A stretch of 64,000 nucleotides of DNA from Fennellomyces sp. T-0311 (taxonomy: Eukaryota > Mucoromycota > Mucoromycetes > Mucorales > Lichtheimiaceae). Every line of letters starts with the position of its first letter. Position 1 is the stretch's first letter. The position numbers and the translations under genes are program-made. Under the pieces are notes generated by a model, which had not been told where the DNA came from, made no database searches, and saw only the letters and a program-made list of their open reading frames with translations. Positions 25,815 through 35,871 of this stretch are shown one piece after another. The DNA is taken from the NCBI GenBank assembly GCA_025266875.1, contig JALLLT010000028.1, positions 62,001 to 126,000 of the forward strand, written 5' to 3'.

Positions 25815-26838
25815 TAGGGTTCTCCATTCGGGTTTTCGAGTCGGGTATCTACTGACTCGTACCCGACCCGAAAAAAGTTGACTCGTACTCATCAAATACC
25901 CGAAAAACTCGAAAACTCGTACTCAAAACCCGACTCGAAAATGATACAATGGCTTAGGTGTAATCAGCGTAAAAGTAGCAAAGATCACGGAAATCGAGCT
26001 CAATGTGACAATGTCAAGCATAAAAATAATTATCCTGGTATAAAATGGATCTACATTGGCTTGAAACAGATATCAATAAGAGGCAAACACTGAATTGGAG
26101 GCATGTGAAAAAGACACAATCTTCAATATTATGGTGAGAGAGAATGGATCGAGAAAAACAGTAAATTCCGTGAGAATCGAATATGTCTTTATTATTTTAA
26201 CGGTTTTCTCTATTATATTGCTCGCAATAAAGCTCATAATCAAATAGTCGTGGTCGGGAGGATGCCATATCGTATAGCTGACACAGCGATGTTTCTAGAC
26301 TTCTTGGAAGATCTAGTCATGCCGTAAGGCTGTCAATGTATTATTCAGGTACCATCATACGTTTATCCGGTAGTGCCGACTAGCTAGTACCTTGGATATC
26401 ACAAATATTGTTTTACTATTGTTGTTGTTGTAAGTGGCACATATCATGACGATGACAATTGCCAACGGGAAATGAATGGAGGTAGCAGGTAATAGAAGTA
26501 TAGTTTGGCACAAAAATCATTTTCTAGCTTATTTTATAACCAACTTCATTTGCATATAATTAAGCTTATTCATGAATGACACTGACACACGCCTTTAGTA
26601 ACCACTCTGTAAATAAAGCTTAATTATCAAGTGCAGCTATACATTACTTTCCATTGCTATATATCCCGGATACATCCGCCTCCTATGTATTATCTTGTAC
26701 ATATAACTAGCCGAGTCGAGTCGGGTATTTCAAAAAAACTCGAAAACACAACGAGTCGAGTATCTGTCGACTCGTACCCGACTCGTCATGCCGAGTATCG
26801 AGTCGGATACGAGTATTCGGGTATATTGGAGAAGCCTA
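25815..26838. mobile_element. non-autonomous hAT-like element, 1,024 bp
   Basis: The ends are TAGGGTTCTCCATTCGGG on the left and, read inward from the right, TAGGCTTCTCCAATATACCC, giving a short terminal inverted repeat TAGG(G/C)TTCTCCA. Both subterminal regions carry clustered ACTCG, CCCGACTCG and GAGTCGGGTA repeats in both orientations, which look like transposase-binding sites. There is no transposase ORF. The centre (26125-26430) matches dispersed repeat A. The 8-bp target duplication and end sequence fit the hAT superfamily (established pattern); the assignment needs a related autonomous copy. Confidence 0.82.
26125..26430 (+). repeat. dispersed repeat A, copy 2, inside the hAT-like element
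   Basis: This stretch matches 7060-7330 in order and orientation. Its presence inside an element with clear ends suggests that the copy at 7 kb is a degraded relative or a fragment of the same family. Confidence 0.7.
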
Positions 26839-28261
26839 CCCCGGATGTTTCAAGTAAGCCAATTTCATAATCGCCATGAAAAATAATACCATCTGCCTTA
26901 TACTCTGTGTCCAAGTCATTGAATGCAGAAAGTAGGATTTCGCCTGGCAAGAAAAGTGTTTTCGGTTTTGCTTCATCGACAGCAGCTTCAATCAAGGGCC
27001 AGACCAGCCAGTGATTGTATGCGATTTCTGATTTGGATATGCGTTCACCGTTGTTCACAAACACCCTCTTCGCACTATCCGAGGATGATATGATGAGTAT
27101 CGCGACTATGCAAATGTGTTAAATACATTATATACGTACAACTGTTTGAACACTGTTGCGACCATGGCAGTGGATTCGGTTGCTCTGAAGGACGTAATAT
27201 GACGTGTTTTCTCAAGAAAAGCTTCGATAGATATCTGCATGATTGAGTTTTGCCAGCATTTAATTTGATTGCAATATCCTGAGTACATTAAACACCAAGA
27301 CATTTACCTGCTTTGCTGCAAAGCACGCTTTGATATAATCTCTGTTTTCCTTGTTGACGTTTGTCTTGTGTTTTAGAAGGCCAAGTCGATTATACAGATC
27401 TTCATCGATGTTCGGACGACACTTGATCTTGTACCCGCACTCGATAACATGGTACCGTTGGAGACTATGCACACGTGTTAAAAAGTCATCAAACATCTTA
27501 TAGTCATATCCACTTACTCAAAGTTATGAAGCACTTGATTGCTCTCAATTAACATCATCCAGTCGCACCAGAACTCCGTTTCTGTATGCAGATCCCAAGT
27601 GTCACCAACTAACTCTTGCTTTGGCGTTGAACTTAAGGGTGCCGGAGGGGTGGTAACGATCTCTTCCGTAACGTTCGCAGCAGGTTTTTCATCGTTACTC
27701 ATACGTCGTCTAAAAATCAAAAGTTAGCACATAAATGTACGCAACTAGCAACTTCAAGCTGAACTTACGCTTTTCGTACCACTTCGTCCTCTTCGTTCTC
27801 CCCAATGCGCTTCATTGATCTCAACGAGGTTTTTGTCAAGCCTGCAGCGGTATCCTTACGGGCCTCCTCGACGCTCTTATTCCTCCAGTAATCGAGCTCA
27901 TGACTTGAGCCCTTCCATGTCTTAAAGTCATTCATTAACTGCGCGCCTTTCTCCACCATGACTGCGGACTGCAGTATGTTTATGTATCGACTGTTCGCTG
28001 TTGTTTTGTCCATATACCCGAAGTGATCAGCAAATACTTTGAGCGATAACTTGGCACGTTTTTCGAAACACCACTGAATTTCCTGCATTGCAGTCAAGTG
28101 AAAAAGTATTAAGGTTAATGGGATTGAAGCCGCAGGCCCTATAGCCATATCCGTAGTGAGAAAAAGAGAACTCCGATCCGAAAATGTAAAAAAAAAAACA
28201 GAAAATAGGAAAAATAGATGTAAGATATAGAATTTAAGGTTTAGGGTTACCTTTGGACTTT

Positions 28262-30540
28262 TCATTGTTCACCAATGATGTGCGAGCGAACATACTATAG
28301 CGTACAGCAGGTGTTAGCACCCAGACCTTTGATATGTAAATACAGTTGAATCTTACATTCTGTGGCTGCACAAATGTCGAAAAGTTATCCAGAACTTCTT
28401 GTTCTGTGTTCTTGGTATCACCGCTACGGAACGGAGGAAGAGGGCGGCCATCCATTGCTAGTACAGATGGCACGCCGATTGTTGCGATATTGACTGCTCC
28501 AACCGAGTCACGGTTCATGGTTGCAAGTTGGCGCCCTGGACATTGGGGATTGTCGCAGTGTCTGGCACCGTTTGAAGTGTTTGCTGTAGTTAGGTGTGTG
28601 TGTGGACGAAGTAATTCGTGAGACTCTTTAGAGGAGAGAATTATTCCGGAAAAGACAGAGAGAATTCTTAAGCTACCGCATGTTACACCAGATACAACTC
28701 ATTTGTCTCCCGATACTACTGGATACGACACCGTTTGACCGCTTGAACTTGCCTCCTCGACTATATACTTGGAGCAAGGACTCTTGCCAGCAGTACGGAC
28801 AAAGCTTGCTGGAACAGTACTCGTTGACGACCTGGACAACGTCTTGTTGATAGCTTTCAAGTTCATGCCAAAGTTTCCTCGCGCTTCCCCGGTCGCTCCC
28901 TGTGAATGGGCAATTAACTGGGCTCCAGTGGCCAACAAAGTGAGCGCACGATAGTTTGTCTGGTGTAGAAGGAGGCTTAACTTTCTTCCTCACCCTTGCA
29001 GCGAGTCGTCCATAAAACCGCTTGGATCGAATTTCTTGAGTGCGCGCTCTCTTTTCCTTGGCCTTTGTCGTTTGCTTGGTGCGTCCTCTCTCACGGATGT
29101 TGCGATGGTGCCGACCCAGTGTCGCCGTCCGGACAAATCCAGTCGTCATCCGAGCACTGCGTGGTAGCTTGGAAACAGGACCAGTATCACCTTGTATTGT
29201 AAAATTTTGTAGCGATAGATACCGCCGAGCATCCTGGTAATAATCCTTGACGGTTTTACCAACGACAGTGGCTGTGACTTTTAGATCTGGGTCAAGACCG
29301 GAAACAAAGTTTCCCGACTGCTCAGAAAGGTTGAACTTGGTCGTCTTTTCCTCGATTGTCTGGAACAGCTGTGAGTAAATGGAAGTAGAATTCGTTGCAG
29401 TGCTGTTGCTACGTACCTGTGATGCAGGTATTTCTTCTCTTTTGAGGCCTTCGTTTACGCTATAAAGCTCGTCTTTCGCAGATGCCAGTTCTTTCCTTGC
29501 CTTGTTCTTCTTGCGCCAATGCTCATTTGCCGCGTTCCGTGCCTCTTCACGCTTCTCTTGGTCGTTGGCATTCTTGGTCTTTCGCCACGCTGAAGCGGCC
29601 TTTCTGCGTTCACCAACCGCTTGGTTGTAAAGCTTGGCATACTTTCGATTCTCCTTTTCAACCACCTTGATTGTTTCTGCAAGTCTATCTGCGTTTACTC
29701 AAGGCTGCTCTTGTCACCATCCTTCATCTTCGGTTTTAATTTCTTTGGCGCTGCATTCGTTTCAAAATGGATGCGGGGACCAACAAACCGCACCGTTCAT
29801 CTGTTCACAAATTTCATACTCCAGATGAAGTGCACCTTCATTTTGGATAATGAGTTGCATAACTTGAAGGTTTGGAAGATAGCATCGAATATATCTTTGG
29901 GTCGCGTTCGAGCCGCCACTTGTGAGGTAATCCACTTGTTTTCCGTGTCTTTGAAGATGAACTTTGATTTTAAGAGGTAATACAGTCCAGTTGCTGTGAG
30001 CGATAAAGCCGATTTGACCGAAACGTCTGGGGATGAAAGCCAGACTTCATCTGCTTGATCATAATACTCCAAAACGGCTTCTGTGAGTCTAGCCAGAGGA
30101 CCAGCGGCGAATACTTCGAATTCTTGGCGTGTTCCATCTGGACTGCGCTTTTGGACAAACGGCCGTAGGTTATTGACCAATTGAGCAGCATAGTTCTTTT
30201 CCTTTTCTGCAAGCGTAACACCTTTGAACGCTACCTTCTGGATGTCCGCTGGGGTAACTTCAAAATTGATATTGCCCGACTCACACAGCATTGGAACTAT
30301 TGCAAGAAGAGCACGCATGTTCTTTTTGCTGGAGTCTTGGTCTCGGGTTTCGTCTTCGGTTGTACTGGCGTTTTCATTCTCCTCTTCGTCCTCTTCATCT
30401 TCACCCTCCGCGTACTCGTCCACGAAATCCTCATCGTTACCGCGTTCAGGCGTACAGTCATCAGTGAACTCGTCCTGTTGCTCGTCTTTTTGCGCCTTTT
30501 TGAATTCGTCAGCTTTTTTCTGTGACTTTATAATTATCAT
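28262..30540 (-). CDS. Fanzor/TnpB-like RuvC nuclease, upstream exon with in-frame stop
   Basis: Minus-strand exons: 30540-29718, 29676-29417, 29368 to about 28727, about 28623-28357 and 28294-28262 (TGA). The family call rests on the ordered RuvC and zinc-binding motifs: GLDPDLKVTATVV (RuvC-I Asp, codon 29291-29293); a basic linker; FVGHWSPVNC; VVNEYCSSKLCPYC, with the Glu codon at 28820-28822 and the first cysteine pair; HCDNPQC, the second cysteine pair; and NRDSVGAVNIA (RuvC-III Asp, codon 28507-28509). This layout fits eukaryotic TnpB homologues (Fanzors), RNA-guided DNA nucleases, which are known to shift the RuvC-II glutamate. The upstream exon has an acidic stretch (about 30360-30440) and then reads ...SMKFVNR-stop-TVRFVGPRIHF, with the TGA at 29797-29799 and the same frame open afterwards. 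This looks like a nonsense change (CGA to TGA is one step). A Met at 29727 could start an unbroken core of about 403 residues, near the size of TnpB. The full N-terminus is uncertain. Confidence 0.75.
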
Positions 30541-31308
30541 CCAAAGAGATGGTTTGATGGAGTGTGCGACTTTGAGTTTCCTCAGCGTTCTCGGTAACTA
30601 TGGCTGGCATATTATCCGCCTCTAGGGCAGCTTTGCGCTTCGTTGACACAACCAGTTTAGGCTGATGAGCCTCGCTAATTCGGAGCGATCGCCATTCCCC
30701 TTCACCAAAGTATGAGTCGATCAACTGGAAATCGCAACAGTCAAGTGTGCGGGTGATGGAGGCACGATGCGTAGGGGATTCTTACGACTTGAAAACACCA
30801 CGACCTTGGCGCCCCATTTAGACGCGATAGGCAATATAGCAAGGAGTCCCTTGACGACGAAAGTTACGCCATCCTCAAGCTTGATTGTGACAGAGTGGTG
30901 TTTCTCGGAAAAACTGTTCAGTAGATTGCAGAGTACACTTTGTACATTGTTGTCACCGTCAGTCCTTTCGTCCACGGTCAGGCCTAGGGTCCGCAAACGA
31001 TCCAAAACGATCTTTGCGTTTTCTGCGGTGTCCAATGGCAGGTTCGCCGCTGATTTGAATGCTCGAACGATGATTGCTGACTCGCTTGTTTCAGGTACGA
31101 CATTCGGGCGGGAGGGGATGCTGGTAGCAAACTCTACACCATGGACATTGGCGTGATCTGCATGATTCTTAATTAAGACTAACTTTACTGTTTGATTTGA
31201 CTTTTGCTTACCCCTGGCTGGAAGATCTTGCAAATTAACGGTCGGATCGGCGACGGTTGAGGTGGGGCTGTCAAATCCCGGCAGCCGGCGGCATTGACCA
31301 CAGCGCAT
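30509..31308 (-). other. coding-like sequence upstream of the Fanzor-like gene
   Basis: Two open stretches, 31196-30750 and 30724-30530, look coding, for example KLEDGVTFVVKGLLAILP and IDSYFGEGEWRSLRIS. They could be 5' exons of the Fanzor-like gene or part of another element. Splice sites I tried between them (GTAAGA near 30784 to the CAG near 30725) do not preserve the frame, so I cannot join them with confidence. Confidence 0.35.
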
Positions 31309-31530
31309 GAAACACTATTTCCGCACTTGGCATTCATTGGCTGAACACCGACATGCTTACTTTTGCGCATAGCAAGGTAAGGTGCTGGCGGCAATATCCA
31401 AAAGGTACTTGCTTGGTAGCACTTGGTTTCGCCTTTGAATCCTTGCATCTCTTTTGATGTTTTTGTGTGAATCTCCTTCAGATATGCTTCATGAACTTTC
31501 TCAACCTTTGAGCTCAGGTCGTGTCAAAAA
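31200..31530 (-). pseudogene. fragment of a transposon-associated protein (FWILPP motif)
   Basis: The minus strand reads KCYQASTFWILPPAPY followed by a cysteine-rich stretch. The same FWILPP-x-P motif recurs at about 56750 (minus), there followed by LPQVFLWMPHILIH and a CPEC pair. A similar pattern is known to me from a repeat-associated fungal domain (DUF6729-like); that name is from memory and unverified. Only a short part is present here. Confidence 0.4.
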
Positions 31531-31986
31531 AAAAACCAAGGCGTTCTCATGCAGGCTTAAATAGGTGCTCTTTGTTCTCGTACTTTAATTGGATGTACTA
31601 GGCAATATGCATTCTCCCGCGCTTTGTTTACAGTTTTCTACTGGACCAGATGTTTATGTTGTACCATGGCTATTGGCCGAAGCAACTACGGGCGCCGCTC
31701 GAGTGCCCTTGGTGCGGGGTTACAAAAGCCACCGTTGGTCACCCCCTCCCCAAGAATGATTCTCTTAATCACACAGTATCTCTTTTAACAATTATAATTA
31801 CGTTGAATCAAGGTATGTAAGTTTATGTGATATCCATTTTGTTGCCTCTTGATTTGACTACCAAAATGACTTATTCCAATGGCGACATGGTTTGCTATAG
31901 GTAATACGTTTTCCTCATTTACAGTCCATTCCAGAGCAGGCAGGAAACTGGAGAGTTCAGTGGGTTGTTGTTGCGTTTTCATGAAA

Positions 31987-32318
31987 GACTAGCCAGCTTT
32001 CCCTGGGAACACGCATCAACCTCTCATTTGGCAATGACTGGCGGCATTGCTGGGATTTCCTCTCACCGTTATCTAGTTTTAATGGCATAAGTCATCAGGA
32101 TTCTGCTGAGTACTTCTTTGTGGTATGATTCTCGTATGCTGAAGATGGGTGTATTTGACTGTGGGGATTCTGGCGATCGTCAGCGTTGGATAACTATGGT
32201 CGGTCATCATAAGGCTCATGGGCTGGTTAGCTATGAGAGGGTTCTTCAGCTGGAACAAGAGAGTGTAGCGGGCGGCTGCTGTGTTTCCACAAGAGACTAG
32301 CCAGCTTTTCCCTGGAAA
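31987..32318 (+). repeat. short direct repeat pair
   Basis: GACTAGCCAGCTTTCCCTGG occurs at 31987 and again, with one extra T, at 32295. Looser similarity continues for about 80 bp downstream of each (TGACTGGCGGCAT versus TGACTGACGGCAT). Confidence 0.8.
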
Positions 32319-32625
32319 TGCACCCAGCGTCATAAAAGGTTGTGACTGACGGCATGACTGGAGCTCCTCTTTTGTTTTCTGAACAGTATTTCCTAGCTAC
32401 GAGATAAGTGTTCCTTTTGGATATGATAGTAACTTGTCAATGTGTCTAATCAGTATCATAGACCAATCGAACGACTGGATTATATCATTTTGCGAAACTA
32501 TTAGTTCTCGTATGCTGAAGACGGGTGTATTTGACTGTGGGGATTCTGGCGATCGTCAGCGTTGGATAACTATGGTCGGGTCATCATAAGGCTCATGGGC
32601 TGGTTAGCTATGAGAGGGTTCTTCA
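32129..32625 (+). repeat. 120-bp direct repeat pair
   Basis: The segments 32129-32248 and 32505-32625 are nearly identical: I count one substitution and one inserted G. They are in the same orientation, 376 bp apart, and encode nothing I recognise. The short spacing and high identity suggest a recent local duplication. Confidence 0.9.
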
Positions 32626-33019
32626 ACTTAGTGTCATTACTTTAGTTTGTTCTTTTTTTATAAAAATAAAATGTATGCTTGATAATCTTTTTTCTTATAA
32701 AAGCCAGTAGGTTTTCTGTTATATCCAGGTTAGCTCGAAAAGTTATAGTGTCATGGATTCTGTATACTATGAAAACTCGGCATTTCTTAATAATTATAAT
32801 GAAAGCAATAACCGTGACACACATACTACGTTGCAACAGGCTTTCTCGGCTATCTCAAAGTTTGTGTTACCATTCCCTCTTCAGCGTCCAGTGATCTATT
32901 ATACTGGTGCAATTGCACATCTTCATCTTTCTTCACTCGATTATCTCACGGATTTCCCTCTATACACTGTTATATTAGTGCAATTGCACACCTACCATTG
33001 CTGTATTCATAGCTAGTAT

Positions 33020-33200
33020 CCCCGAAGTTTATCACAAAAACATATAAATACCCCCGAAATAAATCAGTTAACTACAATGCAAACAATTTGATCTGACCCT
33101 CTGATGTTCTAAGCCAACGAGCTTTATTTGCCCATTTAGTTAACTCACCCTTTCTTCTATTTATACCATTTCAACCTATATTGTGATCCCTGACTCGCAC
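33020..33200 (+). repeat. dispersed repeat B, copy 2
   Basis: This copy has a TATA-like ACATATAAATACC box, then GTTAACTACAATGCAAAC, AAGCCAACGAGC and TTCTATTTATACCATTTC. The TATA box and downstream order are shared with the 56.3-kb copy, as in promoter-bearing repeats such as solo LTRs (inference). Confidence 0.7.
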
Positions 33201-33618
33201 AGGTTCTTTTCTATTATACGTTGATAGAGTAATTCTTGTTAGAGCGTGAATGGTCATTCACAAAGATAAGGTTAAGAGTGAAAAAAGGTTTGTAGGCTGA
33301 GTGAGTTAACAAAAGTAAGAGATCTTCGCACTTTTTGACTTATTCAAATCAAAAAGATATCAAATGCTTGTGTGTAAACAATGAGTGTAAGTTAACTGGT
33401 TTATTAGCTCTGCAAAATCGAGCTAATTATACTTGTTCAGTTGTTACACACTGTTAAAGTAGTTGTAATAAAGGATAAAAAGAAGTTGAATATATATGTA
33501 TCGTATTATAAAAAAGAAGATAATAAGGAGTGCTTCCTTCCCAAACCGATGTATTATCCGTTCTTCGTCGTCGTCGTCGCGGTCATCGTCATCACCATCG
33601 TATTCAACTTCCTCAAAA

Positions 33619-34929
33619 AATATGGTTACCGATCTTCACGATATTCTGTACTACTCACAACTTGTCACTAAAAGTGCAAGGAATTTTTTGAAGTCGCTGG
33701 ATCACAAGCACCCTGGCTCGTATTCGTCTCTCATGGACCATACCTCTTCTGTCTCAGACTCATCATATCCTGCCACTCCTTCTGCCCAGGGAGTCTCAAA
33801 ATTTATCAATACACGTACTGCCAGTGTTGAACAGATGCTTGCATATTTTGAATCTGGTCCCTCCCCTCCATCGCCCACTTTATCTCCGTCGATTGTGCTT
33901 ACTGACGATGATATACGAGAGATCATTGGGGTTACAAAAGGTGAAGACCCACTTACCGGTAAGTTTCAAAAATCCATAAAAGCAATATCATCGCTTGGCT
34001 TAACACTTTAATTATAGAGAGTTTTATTACGGAGCTGATTATGAATCTGATATTGAGTTGCCGATTATCATCTAAGTCAAAGAGCACATGAATTTGCAGC
34101 ACGAGCACATCCAACGACAGGAATTACAAATTAAACAGCAGCTGGAGCAGCTTCAACTAGTCCAACAAGGCGAGGAATCGAATGAGCATCAGTATCTTCA
34201 GCAGTTGCAACAGCTCCAACAATCATATCAGGTAGACCTCGAACAAAACCAGCAATTATATCAACAGCAGTATCTTGAGCAGCTACAACAGCTCCAGCAG
34301 TCATATCAGGCTGAACTCGGAAAAACTCAGCAAGTACAACAGCAACGATACTTAGGGAGTAGAGAAACTGAAGCAGTCTCATCGAGTCGAGATCCAACAA
34401 CTGAGGCGGAGCAGCAATACCATGACACGAAAATACAACAGCTTCAGCAAACATATCAGATTGAGCTCCAAAATGCTCAGGAAGCAAAGCAGCACCATGA
34501 TCAGCTCCAACAACTCAAGCACACTCATCAGCTTGAGCTTCAACAATCCCAGGTTACGCAGCAGCTTCAGTGATTTCAGCTGTTGCAAAATATACAGACA
34601 CCTCGAAAAGCACAGAAGCAGCTACAAAGTGTGAAGCAACTTCACCATAATGAAGTAAAGCAAAAATGTGCAGAGAAAAGAGAAAACGAGGTGCAGATAA
34701 CGATCCCAAGGAATTCTTGACCGCAGTATACGAGTCTGCCAACGAAATGAGAAGGGCTCAGGAAATAGAAGATGACTTGGGCTTTCAGAAGGCAACGCTG
34801 CAGCGAAGAAAAAATGTGTATCGGGAGAACACAAAATACCGACGATTTATCGACAGGTTGTACAAAGACAAGCCGGAAAACGGGGTTGAAGTGCTTAGCT
34901 CATTAAAGCCACTGTATATGGAGGAATAA
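33619..34929 (+). pseudogene. decayed glutamine-rich coiled-coil gene
   Basis: A first exon (ATG 33622 to about 33959) encodes about 113 residues rich in Ser/Pro. After a 59-nt GT-AG intron the likely frame (EFYYGADYESDIELPIII) meets a TAA at 34075. It then continues open with about 157 residues made of QQLQQLQQSYQ-type repeats (34120-34350 holds two 75-80-bp tandem units), and meets a TGA at 34571. A +1 shift near 34666 opens 87 further residues ending DRLYKDKPENGVEVLSSL. Two stops and one shift suggest decay, although further introns cannot be excluded. No family is recognised; the Q-rich repeat predicts a long coiled coil or aggregation-prone segment. Confidence 0.5.
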
Positions 34930-35871
34930 ACTCTTTCTTTGCTAGAGGAATCATTAGAAATGTGTCTGCCAGTTAGCTTTATTACATCCGCCATTTTTTT
35001 ATATTACGGTGGTGCCAAGTTCGTTATTTGAATGTGCCAATATGAAAACCACCGTCTGCTAAATATGATTTTGTGTCTGCCAAACGAATTTTTGTGCCTG
35101 CCAACATTAAAAGTCACCTCTGCCAAGTTTATAATAGCCTTGTGCCAAATTCGAAATTCACACTCTGCCAATTGGAAGAAAAAATCCAATACCATTTCAC
35201 GAAAACTATTGCCTGTTATCTCATGTTAACCCAGGTTTTGTGTGTCGGATCCTCGGAAGTCTGAGTTGTTCTTGGAAAACCAAAAGAGGTACGAGAATCA
35301 TGCCATTCGACTGAAAGAATAATAATAAAAACAGAAAATAAAAACAGAATACTCTGCACCCAGAATGTAGACATTACTATGTCTTTCGTTCTATTTATTT
35401 GTGTTTTTTTTTCTTTGTAAGACTACCAAGCTAGATCGCATGGCAACTTCTGTGGCACGTTTTTCAAAAGATGAGCGGAGAAATGTTGCCTCAGGCGCCG
35501 AGGCTTTTGTAGCACATGAGGCAAAAAAAAAATCCAAGTTTTCGCGAACCATCCAAATACTGCAAAGTTTTTTCGCGAAAAAACCAACCAGATAGCCTTT
35601 TTGTATGGGTTCGGTTGCTTTTCGAACGTTATAAGTGGTTCCTTGCATGTCAAGGCATTGACAGGTTTAGGTTACTCATATTGTTACCCAGTCCGTGCGA
35701 CCAGTTTAGGTTATTAACCTGGTAACACAGTTTTGAGTGATGCCACTGTCAGAGAGCGAGATAAGTGTAGAAATACTTGGGGTGGGGGGGGGAGGAGAAC
35801 AGTGCGTTCTTTCATATCAATAACTTTTTTTTACTCTATACCCTGATCTGATTCCCCATCTCGATTGACCA
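34930..35871. other. intergenic region upstream of the zinc-finger gene
   Basis: No gene is seen. Between 35000 and 35180 a T(C/G)TGCCAA motif recurs about six times on the plus strand (for example 35034, 35074, 35097, 35117, 35141 and 35165), possibly a degenerate tandem repeat. A run of G's lies at 35780. Confidence 0.45.

Larger units (their letters stand above)
25807..26846. repeat. 8-bp target-site duplication flanking the hAT-like element
   Basis: CCCCGGAT is present at 25807-25814 and again at 26839-26846, directly outside the element ends. Eight base pairs is the duplication length expected for hAT transposases. Confidence 0.9.
25157..28088 (-). pseudogene. unknown protein (possible PD-(D/E)XK-like), split by hAT-like insertion
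   Basis: Exons on the minus strand are 28088-27769, 27709-27518, 27464-27308, 27234-27140, 27074-25654 (interrupted), 25596-25454 and 25384-25157. All phases agree if the element at 25815-26838 and one copy of its 8-bp target duplication are removed. The product would then be 507 residues. Just before the insertion is KADGIIFHGDYEIGLLETSG. This D...E-x-S/T pattern within a hydrophobic strand resembles the core of PD-(D/E)XK-like folds, but that is a guess from pattern, and I know of similar uncharacterised proteins only as a type in Mucoromycota. After the insertion come KGAFGLMAMFRAL, then KAVHLWAMQMPSS and a polar tail ending SFSDGGND. The ATG at 28088 keeps the first exon open; an upstream exon is possible. 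As found, the gene is broken unless the element is spliced or excised. Confidence 0.7.
31531..33618. other. repeat-rich intergenic region
   Basis: No gene is visible. It contains two pairs of direct repeats (31987/32295 and 32129/32505), a repeat-B copy and internal GTGCAATTGCACA repeats at about 32910 and 32977. Confidence 0.5.

Noticed and set aside
28228..28255. CCCTAAACC-like, telomere-like sequence
   Set aside because: Only one or two units are present, inside a likely intron or spacer; not a telomere or interstitial telomeric array.
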